Assembly: GCA_905250115.1 (NCBI GenBank)
Contig: CAJNOI010000082.1
Coordinates: forward strand, 143,789-207,788
Direction of reading: 5' to 3'
DNA: 64,000 nucleotides
DNA from: Adineta steineri
Taxonomy: Eukaryota > Rotifera > Eurotatoria > Adinetida > Adinetidae
The position numbers were made by a program, and so were the translations under genes. Position 1 is the stretch's first letter. Each line of letters begins with the position of its first letter. The notes under the pieces were generated by a model that was not told the DNA's origin, did not search any database, and saw only the letters and a program-made list of their open reading frames with translations. Shown in pieces: positions 10,778 through 20,763 of the stretch.

Positions 10778-11373
10778 TTAACCCTCCGGTAATGTTTGTG
10801 GGCCCAAGAGACCCACAACAGTGGTTTTTTGTTTTTTTCTACTTTAAGATCTATGCAAATCGAAGCGATCTTTTCGCTAATCGTTAATCTTCTAATGACA
10901 CATACGAACCATATAAAGTTCTTTGCAAAACTATCAGCAGTGAAAAACTAGAGTGTGGATCCGTTTGGATCCCCTGGCAACATTTGCGTTATATAGATGA
11001 TTTTAATTCGTATTACGTACGCCATCTATTATTTCGAAGGTCTATTCATTGAAGATTGATTAGTTTGTTGCTGCCAGTAAGGAATAATATGTTTCTCTAT
11101 CCTTATTTATCTATCGAAATATTTTCACCATTCTCTTAACTTTTGCTCACGGTAATCGTAATTTTTTTTTCTTGAAAAATCAGCATGTTACGTACACTAG
11201 AAGCGTATCAATCCATCAGTGACTGAAAAGAGATCATGACATAGACCTTGATCTATCTTATACAGTACATTACAGATGAAATTTCACGTTTTCCTTATGT
11301 ATTTACATTTGGGTCCACTTGGACCCACATCCATCATTCGTGTGACAAAAAGCGAACATCACCGGAGGGTTAA
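10778..11373. mobile_element. piggyBac-like MITE
   Basis: Both ends are TTAA, followed inside by inverted CCCTCCGGTAATGTT / CCCTCCGGTGATGTT. Subterminal words GGGCCCAAGAGACCCACA and GGGTCCACTTGGACCCACA add further symmetry. TTAA targets and CCCT-initial ends are the signature of piggyBac elements. About 590 bp, no transposase, hence non-autonomous. The same end structure recurs at 32025-32633. Confidence 0.75.
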
Positions 11374-11733
11374 AAGTCTTGGAAGCCTCCTGTAACTACT
11401 ATAGAATACATGTGAGGATATCTTTTGTTGATCCTTACCTACATCTCTAAGATTGTTTTCGCACTCTTCCTGACCATAATCCTTCAAAATACCGACTGTG
11501 CTCGACAAGATCATTTCCCTTATACTATAGTTGATATACGCGAGGGTGAGATTATTTTGCTCACGTTTACTCTTCTAACTAGTTGAAAGCTTCGTTGCAC
11601 AGATATATACTCGAAACAATCTTCGATCTTTATGTCTATGCGCTGAAAGACAAATAGCAACACCATACCTGCTACCTACCGTCGAGCTATGAAATCATTT
11701 ACTTTTCTTCTTATGGAAGTTGGAATAATTTTC

Positions 11734-12000
11734 TTCCAGGAAAGGGAGTGTCAAAACAAAGAAAAATAACTTTTGTTCGTGAAGGAGAATGACGTAATGG
11801 AAGCAAAAAATTATTCCGGAAACCAGATTATAAGAAAGAAGATAGGCAAGTTTTTTTCCGGGAAAGGGAGGATGAAAACAAAGAAAAATAACTTCTGTTC
11901 ATGAAGGAGAATAGAGTTATGGAAGCAGAGAAATTCTTCTGGGTACCAGACTATAACGAAGACGACGGACAAGTTTTTTTTCCGGGAAAGAGACTGAGAA
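11734..12000. repeat. tandem repeat, unit about 123 bp
   Basis: Slightly more than two diverged copies, each opening with TTCCRGGAAAGGGAG and carrying ACAAAGAAAAATAACTT. Copies start near 11734, 11857 and 11980 (partial). Confidence 0.65.
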
Positions 12001-12040
12001 GAGAACAAACAATTTTTTTTGGGAATGATACTGAAACTAT

Positions 12041-12097
12041 CTTAAGGGTGGGTGTGGATGGGTGATGGATATAATACTCAGACTCACACTCTCAAGA
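12041..12097. repeat. telomere-like foldback
   Basis: CTTAAGGGTGGGTGTGG faces CAGACTCACACTCTCAAGA around an AT-rich loop. Confidence 0.65.
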
Positions 12098-12155
12098 AAA
12101 AAGATATTTATAAAATTTCCACATGCCATCTGCTAAGAGTTGAAATGGAAACCAT

Positions 12156-12290
12156 CTTGAGGGTGTGGGTTTGGGTGTTAGTGAGTATGCGTGTGGGTGT
12201 GCCTGAAGAACAGATCAATACTTACCCACACCCACACCCACCCCACACCCACACCCACCCCACACCCACACCTACCCCACACCCACACCC
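12156..12290. repeat. telomere-like tract capping the left composite element
   Basis: G-rich arm CTTGAGGGTGTGGGTTTGGG and further G words, then about 70 nt of CCCACACCC/CCCCACACCC repeats that run directly into the first base of the repeat arm at about 12293. This is the longest and most regular telomere-like tract in the window. Confidence 0.75.
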
Positions 12291-13314
12291 ATTCGGGGTA
12301 CAAATCGATCGATATCTCTAGAACGGCTAGGCCGATTGTGCTGAAATTTTGTATAAATATGCACCTTAGTAGGTTACATTTATGGTAAAAATTTTGGTTC
12401 GAAATCCTAAGTCTTTGAGTCTCTAAAGACTCATCAGTGTTTGAAAAACCAAGTCTATTTTCTCCGAAGATACAGTTCTGTTTTGGGCCGGGCTTTCATC
12501 GTTGGATAGTACTTGGCCTAGGCTACAACCCATAAAAAAAATCAGCTTGGGATCTATAGAAACAGCTGAGAACGGAGGTCATCTTTCGGAGGGTTTTTGA
12601 CATAGTCCTTACTGGTATTTGATTTTGGCGATTAATTTTATTTTTTTTTTTATTGAAACCTATCTAACTTTTTATGGAGAACACGATAGTAATACTCATT
12701 TCTTTGGATCAAAATACTTCTTTTTCTCAACCCCCCCTCCCCTTAAATTGAACGCTAATTGAATATTACTTATAAAATAGTATATTTTATGAAAAATTTC
12801 TTTATTAAAAAATAAAAAAAAATGTTGAGCTGGAATTATTGAACACCAATTGAACATTTGAATATCCCCTTATAAAATAGTGTATTCTATTCGAATTTTT
12901 TTTATTAAAGTATAATAATAAGACAAAGATATTGAACTGACATCATTGATTAACAGCTGAGCATCCCATATGAAATAAAATTCTACCCTCTATTCTTTAA
13001 AAATATTAAATAAAATATATTCTGTTATTTTTTTTATTTCATTAAATGTATTTTTCTTTCTGCCTCATGCAATCACGTCTGTAATATTGGTATTTTTCTT
13101 TCATGTACGTTGCTCTTTGGAATAAATATTTGTAAAAAAACAAGAATAGAAAGAAAAAATTGTGATACATGTTGGTTTACACTTTCTATTTTACAATAAA
13201 ATAAACGTTCGAAGGCAGTATTTAAAATGAAGATATTCGTTTTCATATAAGTTTTGATGATTTCTTTATTATTTTGTTAAGTTATAGTATTAAAATGTTA
13301 GTAAGTAATGTATG

Positions 13315-14189
13315 TTAATATGTTTTCTTGTAATTAGTAAGAATTTTCATGAAGTTTGTAAAATGTAGTGTTTCACACCTATTGTTGTTATTAGGTGACT
13401 CTATATTTTCATCAATAAGTTCGACGATAAGCTGTTGCCGCGAACTAACAGTGTATTCGGCGGAAAGTTTTCGACATTGATACTGTATTTGATTTTTTGA
13501 AGGATATTCGTTCGTTTTAAAATATTTTTTTCCAGCTTCATCTCTTTTCGTTCTTATCTGTTGTTGAATGTTTTCGGGTATGATTCGGGAGTTTGTTTTG
13601 AATGACTGAAGCCAAATTTCTTCCAGAAAAAGTTTTACGTTGATAGATCGTAAATCGAACTGTGCTGTTGTTGTTGTTGAGCAACTTTCGCTTTTGTACA
13701 CGATCGTGTAATTCGTACCATTTCTGCTAAATGCATTCGAGCTACATCGTTTGCTGTTCGTGGAACTTGTTTCGGAACTGTATGTGAGTTGGATGCAATG
13801 TGTTCACGTAATTCGACGTCTGACTCGAAAGTACACGTACACCCATTGACAGGACATAATACTAAGTCATAATATCGTCGTTCATTTTTCCTGTTAATCA
13901 AAAAAGTTCTTTTAAACGTTACATCTTGAGGGTGTGAGTGTGCTATGGCTAATATACTCATACTCACCCACCCTCGGCATAAAGCAAACTTACTTTAATA
14001 GAAATGTATAAAATATCATATTTAACTTTGCAGTCGTCGCTTCTTTTAAAATAATCGTATCGTTTATTGCATAAAAATAAGACGGACACATGGTATATAT
14101 ATTATAACATAAAAAAAATACCAAACAAAAAAATAGGACAAAATACAATATACTTACATTTTTTCTTTCTCTTCAATCGTATCTTCCAT
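13315..14189 (-). pseudogene. C2H2 zinc-finger gene of the composite element, damaged copy
   Basis: Counterpart of the intact gene at 60964-61926. The N-terminal exon is conserved (ATG 14189, MEDTIEEKEKM, then GTAAGT), as are the zinc-finger block (CPVNGC, then H-x5-H) and the C-terminal block (RTKRDEAGKKYFK and a terminal NYKKTY). The middle of the protein is interrupted relative to the other copy, where a linker of about 25 residues is absent and the frame changes, so two overlapping open frames result. A telomere-like foldback (13924-13975) lies in the intron, as in the other copy. Confidence 0.65.
13924..13975. repeat. telomere-like foldback in an intron
   Basis: CTTGAGGGTGTGAGTGTG faces TACTCATACTCACCCACCCTCGG. 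It is nearly identical to the complement of 61195-61247 and sits in the same intron of the zinc-finger gene. Confidence 0.75.
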
Positions 14190-15195
14190 TTCTTACAATA
14201 CAGCTGACATTCTTGATTCACTTAATAATCCCACCATACACTCACGTATAACATCAAAAAAAATAAAGTATTCACTCTAACAATGCCATAAGACGTGAAC
14301 CAATTTAAATCTAATTGAATACATTATTCGAAATAAACATACCTCTTTCACAATAAAAAATTAGATTTTCATATTTTTTTGACCATATTGTCATTAGATA
14401 AATCTGATGAATTAAAGGAATCCAAAGAGCTAGTTATGTAATTACATTACATCTCAACAATGGAATAATTTTCAATATGAAAGATATTGTTTGAACGATA
14501 TTTACAAAATAGAAATGGTATAGAGGTAATTACTGTGAATTAATATCTCAATAAGATTGAAGTCGAAACAGAAGCGTCGCAAACACTCGTTTTGAAACTA
14601 AACGAAAGCAAATAAGTAAAGGAATATATACAGAGTGAAGAGTTGTATATTCTTGTCTCTATACGCTTCACTGGTACGTAAACAAGCGTTGTTGCTTTGG
14701 TCTCTTTACCTTACATAACCGAAGTAACACCATATATCTCCTTGTTCGGGTGATTGTATGAAACGCACATGATATATAAATAACATTCGGAGAAAAAAAT
14801 GGAAGTAATTGAACAGTATTCTTACATTAACGAAATACACAAAAATAATAAAATACGAAAGCGTATAGTTAGACGATATTTGTTTTTTGTTTTATGTGCA
14901 ACTATTTTGGCATTATTAGAAAGCAACATTTATCTCATACAACACTTTTAAAACTTATGATGCCCATATTTAGAGATCATTTTATGCATGGCACAGATTA
15001 ATTGATCAAAATTTTGATTTGGTTCAGTGGTGTTTTAGAAGAAACTGTATGTGTCAAGAATTAATTCTTTTCAGAAGAATATGAGCATGATATTACAGTC
15101 TTTTTAAGACACTATACATCAAACAATTAAATTCTGATTAGAACTCAATAAACGACTTGATATTAAAATTAAAAGTTGATTATACAAGTTGTATT
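14190..15195. other. spacer between divergent zinc-finger gene and RT fragment
   Basis: No gene seen, but strongly conserved (by eye over 90 % identical across 14560-14880) with 60280-60600 inverted. It should hold promoter or regulatory sequence for one or both transcripts of the composite element. Confidence 0.5.
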
Positions 15196-15252
15196 ACACC
15201 CTTACAGGTGTGGGTGCGTGAAGAAGAAAATCACACTCATCCACACCCTTGA
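15196..15252. repeat. telomere-like foldback
   Basis: ACACCCTTACAGGTGTGGGTGCGTGAAG faces TCACACTCATCCACACCCTTGA. Its inverted counterpart is 59903-59959. Confidence 0.7.
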
Positions 15253-15289
15253 ATACAACTGACTAAAAATTAAAGATGATTCATAATAG

Positions 15290-16205
15290 AGAAATATTAC
15301 TTTAGTACCATTAATTAATCAAACTAAACCAATTGATAATGAAATGATTAAGAGATTAAAAAATAAAAGAGCTTCTAAATTAAGTGAAGAAGTACATCTT
15401 ACATTAAAAGAATTAAAAATGGATAAATCAATAATCATGTTACATGTTGATAAAGATAATGCAGTGGTATGTATGGATAAATCAGATTATATAAATAAAA
15501 TTAATCAATTGTAACAAGATGGTAATAAATTGATTAAAAACTCTAATGACGAATCAAGTATTGATAAAAAAAGGATTAATAAACGATTTACGATGATTTA
15601 TTTGTATCATGTAGTTCAACTTCGGTATTATATTGTACAGTTAAAGTACACAAAACGAACATTCCGCTACGACCAGTTATAGCTACGCATCAAACTACAA
15701 ACTTGACACATTTTCTTTGTCTAAAATGTGATACAAAGTTCATTATATATAAAAGATTCTTTTAATTTTATCAAGTGAATAAAAAAAAGTACAAATTAAT
15801 AATAATGTATAAATGATGATTTTTCATATTGAATCACTTTATCCTAACATACCAATTGATGAAGCAAATAAACTGATAGAAGCACAAAAAATGAATTATT
15901 TATTCTCTTTAATTTCACAGTAAGAGATTTACAATTTCGATTTTATAATAATTATTTTAGACAAATTGACGGAGGCGATATGGGTTCTCCACTTGCACCT
16001 ACTATAGTCGATTTATTTATTACTAATTTAGAACAACATCATCTAACAGTAATTCAAAATTTTAAATTAAGAAATAAATGTACTGTGTAGATGATATATT
16101 TACAATAAGTTAAGAACTGAAAGAATATGCATTAAAAATATTATATTATATTAATTCATTACATAGTAACATTAAACTTACATTAGAGCCGGAATATAAT
16201 GACGT
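15290..16205 (+). mobile_element. Penelope-like (Athena-type) reverse transcriptase fragment, degenerate
   Basis: Diagnostic Penelope-like blocks appear in the right order: a DKDNAVVCMDKSDYINKI block (about 15450-15505), an IPLRPVIATH-like block near 15660, [13 protein letters not shown] (about 15979-16017) and a YCVDDIFTI-like catalytic box near 16080. Penelope-like elements encode a reverse transcriptase related to telomerase; in bdelloids the endonuclease-deficient Athena group sits at telomeres. No GIY-YIG endonuclease is visible. The copy is old and multiply broken, and only part of the RT remains. Confidence 0.75.
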
Positions 16206-16213
16206 AATTTCAT

Positions 16214-16269
16214 TGGGGGTATGGGCTTGAGTCTGGATTCATCTTTTATTCACTCACACTGACACCTGC
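16214..16269. repeat. telomere-like foldback, diverged
   Basis: GGGGGTATGGGCTTGAGTC faces TTCACTCACACTGACACC. It separates the RT fragment from arm B. Confidence 0.5.
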
Positions 16270-17020
16270 ACGGACATCGCGAAGAAAATACACTATTTTA
16301 TAACGAATGTTCGAATGTGTAATCAGTGTTCCATAGTTCAGTTCAACATGTTCTTTATTTATTTTTAGCTTCAAGTTTATTGTTTTTTTGATTTTTATAT
16401 TTTAATAGAGAAATTTTTAATAAAATAAATTATTTTATAAAGAATCTTTAATTAACGTTCAATTTCGGGGTTTTTAGAGAAAAAAGTCCTTCGATGAAGA
16501 GAAATGAGTATCACCATCGTGTTCTCCATAAAAAGTTACCTAGGTTTCAATAAAAAAAACACTCAAAATTGATCGTCAAACTCATGCATCAATATGGACT
16601 ATGTGAAAAACCTTCCGAAAGACGATCACCATTCTGAGCCATTTCTAGAGATCTCACACTGACTTTTTACGGGGTGGTAGCCTAGGTCAAGTACAATGAT
16701 ACTATGGAAAGTGGGTCCGAAATGAACCCATATCTCCGAAGATAATCGACCAGCAAAACCGAGTTTAAAAAAAAACGGTTTTTCGGAACCGCTTTCCAGA
16801 CGCTCCAAAGGATCTATACGGTTGGAATTTTAAGCAATGATAGAACTCTTCGAGATTTATCCATGGTAGAATTTTCAAGCGTCTATCTTTTGTCAACCAC
16901 AAGCTATAAGGATTGAAGTTGCGAAAAAATTGAATTTTTGCCAATATTAAGTTGGCTGTAGAAACCCAATAGTATTAGATTTTGAGTCAAAACTTTAACC
17001 GTGAATGTAACTTACTAAGG

Positions 17021-17092
17021 TGTAGGGTGGGTGTACGCGTGACTATGAGTGTGGTTGTTAAATTCATCACATATCCACTCACACACATAAGA
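17021..17092. repeat. telomere-like foldback capping arm B
   Basis: GGTGTAGGGTGGGTGTACG and GAGTGTGG face CCACTCACACACATAAG. It begins directly where the homology of arm B ends. Confidence 0.6.
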
Positions 17093-17096
17093 TGGT

Positions 17097-17520
17097 TTGT
17101 TTATGGGAATTAGCAGATGTGTATGGTTCAATATATCCACCATGTCAAACAGATCGTAGAACAAGTAAGATATAAAATTAATTAATTATGCATAGTTTAG
17201 TTTTGATGTGTGATTTTGAAGTTGACACATTTTCATCATTACCGCCAATTGATCTTATTGTTACAAGAAATCAATCAGGATTACTTTTGTTATGGCAAAA
17301 TGTTCATTCATTCGGTAAGAAATCTCATATATTTATCATTTTAGTTAATGATGTATTCTATCTATTGAATACTGTACAATTACCAAGTCAATTAGAAATT
17401 ATTTCAGTTAAACTTCATCCAGTAAGATACAACATATATATATATATTAAATTATGAGAAGAAGAAAAAACTTTCAGTTTAGATAATAACGGATTATTTT
17501 ATTCTATATTCAATATATGA
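17097..17520 (+). pseudogene. spliced gene fragment, unidentified
   Basis: Coding-like blocks are separated by short introns with proper borders. An opening block (GLWELADVYGSIYPP) ends near 17164; a block with LLLLWQNVHSF ends at a GTAAGA near 17316; a block with LNTVQLPSQLEIISVKLHP ends at a GTAAGA near 17423; the next starts after TTTCAG near 17479 but soon hits a stop. The W-rich beta-strand pattern is reminiscent of WD40 repeats, but I cannot name the protein. The left edge coincides with the telomere-like tract at 17021-17092, as if the gene had been cut there. Confidence 0.4.
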
Positions 17521-18330
17521 AGATAATCCATATCTTAATGTAATATTAAGTTTAATTGATAAAATAACTATACGACAACAACAATCAATATTAATTAGTA
17601 TTAAGCTAGAAGAATATCATAATAGAAAAATTACTAATAATTCATCATCATTAACAACAATAAACCATTTTCGATATTTACTTCTATTTGTTATATTTAT
17701 TTTATATATATATATTGAAAGTCATAGCCTTTTGTTAGCAGAAGGAAGACATATAGACATATTAAATTACTTTTTCTTCGCTGCATGCTATCGGTAAATA
17801 AAGTGAGAAATTAATCTTTTCGAGTCGAGTTATAGTGATCGATAAATATACATGATGTTTGTTTTAGCGATAGAAAGAAAAAGTGTGAAGTGATTGTATT
17901 ACTATGTACAGAAAATATACTTTTTACTTCTAAGGTATAATCGATTTAAAATTTTATCAAGCTTTTTTCATGTACTATTAGCAAGAAAAATATCTGATGG
18001 AAGTAGATTTCATTTTCCTATGTCACGCTTCAAAAAAAATTCAAATTCATGATTCTGTTACTAATCTTACTCAAGACAGTTATGAAATAATGGAGAAATT
18101 TTTAGTATATTCTGATAAATATAAGGCTTATCATTGAATCAAATATCATCTTACTATTGCTGTACAAGCACCTTATCTAAGGTAAAAGATTCAGTTACAA
18201 TAATCGTAACTTGGTTCCAGTAGTCTATGATCCTAGATTATTTCAAAATTTGATAAATGACATTGAAATCTACCTTTAAACAAAATATCAGCGCATACTT
18301 CAAAAAGGACCTGAAATATTTCTTTCTGTG
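17521..18330 (+). pseudogene. decayed coding pieces, unidentified
   Basis: Several blocks read like protein in changing frames: about 17545-17660, 17880-17940 (CEVIVLLCTENILFT), 17981-18180 (YLMEVDFIFLCHASK and a following helical stretch) and 18204-18280 (NLVPVVYDPRLFQNLI). Some are separated by plausible introns (acceptor ATTAG at about 17980, donor GGTAAAAG near 18180). Stops remain between blocks. They may be the downstream part of the fragment at 17097-17520. Confidence 0.3.
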
Positions 18331-18845
18331 GACAGTTAATTTAACTTCAACTAGACATTTAAATAAGCAGAAATAATATTCTTTCATGATTTATATAGAT
18401 TATTGTACTACTATATCATAAATACATGCTCTAACGATATAAAATATTCACAATATTGTCGTTTTATCAAGCAACATGCTTTTAAACAAAACTATAATAT
18501 AATATACTTACGTGTGCAATGTATATTACAGTCTTCTTTTTTATATATTTTATTCGTGCATAATATAGATATATTGAAAGGAGGTAAATATCATTATTAT
18601 TTTTATCCGTTGTATGCTTTCTTCTTCATATTTGAGAAAGTCTATACTACCTCATCAAATAAAAGAAGAATTATAGAGTATAAATCAAGAATAACGAAGG
18701 CAATGCAATAAATTAAGACGTAGTGTTTTATTAATTTCTATATTCTACATAAAATATTATATTATTTAATCTTATCATATATAATCTGAAAAAAGATCAT
18801 AAACAGTCTTCAAAGTCTGCTGATGATACTTTATCATTGTAATGT

Positions 18846-20036
18846 TTATAATACTTTTGTTTCTGCTTCATCCTTGACTGCATCTTTGGTTGTACTAAGT
18901 GTTGGTTGAAATGCTTTAACATAAATTTGAGATGATGGATGACCATATTCAATTAATAAACTTTCAATTTTATCCATAAATGGTGCCGAACCACATATAT
19001 AGACTTGTGTATCAGATTTTAATATTTTGTTTAAAGTATCTTTTCCCAATCGTTGATCTTTACAAAATAATTGATAATGACCTTGTGGAAGTATTGCTTT
19101 AAGTTCATTATTAAAAGCTGCATAGTCTTCTGACTGTACACAATGAATTAAAATTACATCATTTGATTTTCCTTGATTATTTAATTCATGAATCATGGAT
19201 GAAAGAACTGTTATGCCAACTCCACCTCCAATAAATAAATGATGTTTACCATTTCCAACTAGTTGAAATGTTCCAGCTGGAAAACTTGCTAATATTGTAT
19301 CACCTATGTTATAATTATTTATTATTTCATTTGAAACAATACCTTTAATTTCATTCATGTTTTCAATTTTAATAGCAATCGAATAAATTTTACCATCAAA
19401 TGGTCGAGTAAGACTATAATGTCGATTATGAAAATTTCCATCTTTTTTTATACGAATTGTTAAATATTGTCCAACATGAAAATTAAACATTTTTCCATGT
19501 TCAGGACGTTCTAATGTTAATGCAACTATTGATTCATGTGCAATAACTTCTTTTTTAACAATAATTAATGGAACAAAACCTTTATCTTCTTCAGTTGGAC
19601 CAAGTTCATCATATAATTTTTTTTCTAAGTCAATAAATATATTTGCAATAATATTATAAGCAGTTGCCCATGCATCTAAAATATCTTGTGTTGATTTTTC
19701 ACCTAAGAATTGTTTTATTGCTAAAAGTAAATATTTTCCAACAATAGGATAATGTTCAGGTTGAATAGTTAATGCTCGATGTTTATGTGTAATATGTTTT
19801 ATTTGTGGCATAAGTATTTCTAAATTATCAATATTCTCAGCAGCAAAATAAATAGTATTGGCTAATGCTAATGGTTGTGTTCCTATTTTTTGATTTGTTT
19901 GATTAAATATATCTAATAATTCCGGATGATTTTCAAACATTCGTTTATAAAATATTGATGCTATTTCTTTTCCATTTTCTTTTAAAATAGGTGCAGTTGA
20001 TTTGATAATAGATTTTTGTTCTTCTGTAATAGGCAT
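18846..20036 (-). CDS. hmp: flavohemoglobin (nitric oxide dioxygenase)
   Basis: Single-exon gene of 396 codons, the usual length for bacterial and fungal flavohemoglobins. Residues 1-140 are the globin domain: Tyr30 at the B10 position, Gln in the distal QTNQKIGTQP region, proximal His86 in KHRAL, followed by the family's PEHYPIVG. Residues about 150-260 bind FAD (RHYSLT near 205-210) and about 265-385 bind NAD(P)H (GGGVGITVLSSM and CGSAPFM). The enzyme oxidises NO to nitrate using O2 and NADH in the cytosol and protects against nitrosative stress. Animals generally lack it, so together with the absence of introns this suggests horizontal acquisition. Base composition and codon use look like the host's, which implies the transfer is old. 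The assigned symbol is the bacterial name. Confidence 0.93.
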   Translation of the reverse strand: MPITEEQKSIIKSTAPILKENGKEIASIFYKRMFENHPELLDIFNQTNQKIGTQPLALANTIYFAAENIDNLEILMPQIKHITHKHRALTIQPEHYPIVGKYLLLAIKQFLGEKSTQDILDAWATAYNIIANIFIDLEKKLYDELGPTEEDKGFVPLIIVKKEVIAHESIVALTLERPEHGKMFNFHVGQYLTIRIKKDGNFHNRHYSLTRPFDGKIYSIAIKIENMNEIKGIVSNEIINNYNIGDTILASFPAGTFQLVGNGKHHLFIGGGVGITVLSSMIHELNNQGKSNDVILIHCVQSEDYAAFNNELKAILPQGHYQLFCKDQRLGKDTLNKILKSDTQVYICGSAPFMDKIESLLIEYGHPSSQIYVKAFQPTLSTTKDAVKDEAETKVL

Positions 20037-20039
20037 TTT

Positions 20040-20663
20040 TCAATAAAAAATTTAAATATAAATTAATATCAATATATCTGTTCGGAAGATGTAATAGAAA
20101 AGAATTTTTGTACTCAATAAGTGCTGCTCAATATATCAATATATATAGAGCTTTTTTTCATTGTGCACTCATAAGAGAAAACACAAGGGAAAAGAGAGCA
20201 TTGAGTAGAAAAAATTGTTATTTCAGATTCAGAAGAATTTAATAATGAAAGATCGTTAGCTCTAATATAAAAGAGTAACTCAAAAATAAGGGATAATTAA
20301 TTCAGTGACGGAATATGTGGACATCAACAAACAAATTGTGTTTATCCAAGACGAAACCATCTCATCGAATATCAAACAACTAAATAAAAAAGTAATGTGA
20401 ATAGCTAAGAAAGGATAGTAAAAATGATTGTATTATCTATTTGAAGCCAGTTATTTTGTAAATGAAGAAACAATGCTGCAATAGCTGCTTTGATATATAA
20501 TTGGCACTATCATCATAAGTACTTTTTTTTCTTATTAACGCATAACGAGAATATGCCCTTGAAATTTTAATAATGAAAAAAGCGTCCTATCGATGAATAA
20601 GATGTTTTTTTTATAGAAAAGCTTATCAGCGCAGCCCCGTTGGGGCTAAAAATGTGGAACTCA
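20040..20663. other. spacer up to assembly gap, no gene seen
   Basis: AT-rich except for a small GC-rich perfect palindrome AGCCCCGTTGGGGCT at about 20634-20648, just before the N run. No sequence here continues the dynein gene that lies on the other side of the gap. Confidence 0.45.
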
Positions 20664-20763
20664 NNNNNNNNNNNNNNNNNNNNNNNNNNNNNNNNNNNNN
20701 NNNNNNNNNNNNNNNNNNNNNNNNNNNNNNNNNNNNNNNNNNNNNNNNNNNNNNNNNNNNNNN
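20664..20763. other. assembly gap, 100 N
   Basis: Exactly 100 unknown bases, a common placeholder for a gap of unknown size. It cuts the dynein heavy chain gene in an exon. Confidence 0.95.

Larger units (their letters stand above)
12293..17020. mobile_element. composite element, left copy: inverted arms, zinc-finger gene, Penelope-like RT fragment
   Basis: Architecture: arm A (12293 to about 12905), zinc-finger gene on the minus strand (14189-13315), about 1.1 kb of spacer, Penelope-like RT fragment on the plus strand (about 15300-16205), a telomere-like foldback, and arm B (about 16280-17020), which is an inverted, more diverged version of arm A. The outer ends abut telomere-like DNA (12156-12290 and 17021-17092). 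The same order in opposite orientation is found at 58788-62510, so the unit has moved or been duplicated as a block. It recalls the Athena-based Terminons described at bdelloid telomeres, which carry extra genes beside the RT, but I have not seen this gene combination described. This copy is degenerate. Confidence 0.65.

Noticed and set aside
12293-16205. Hammerhead ribozyme, as known from Athena and other Penelope-like elements
   Set aside because: I looked for the CTGATGA and GAAA core pair near the RT fragments and arms and found no convincing arrangement.
12293-17020. Calling the arms true terminal inverted repeats of one DNA transposon
   Set aside because: Arm B is clearly more diverged from arm A than one insertion event would give, no target duplication is visible, and solo arms exist.
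18403-18711. 102-codon plus-strand frame before the flavohemoglobin
   Set aside because: AT-driven open frame rich in Tyr/Ile with no motif.
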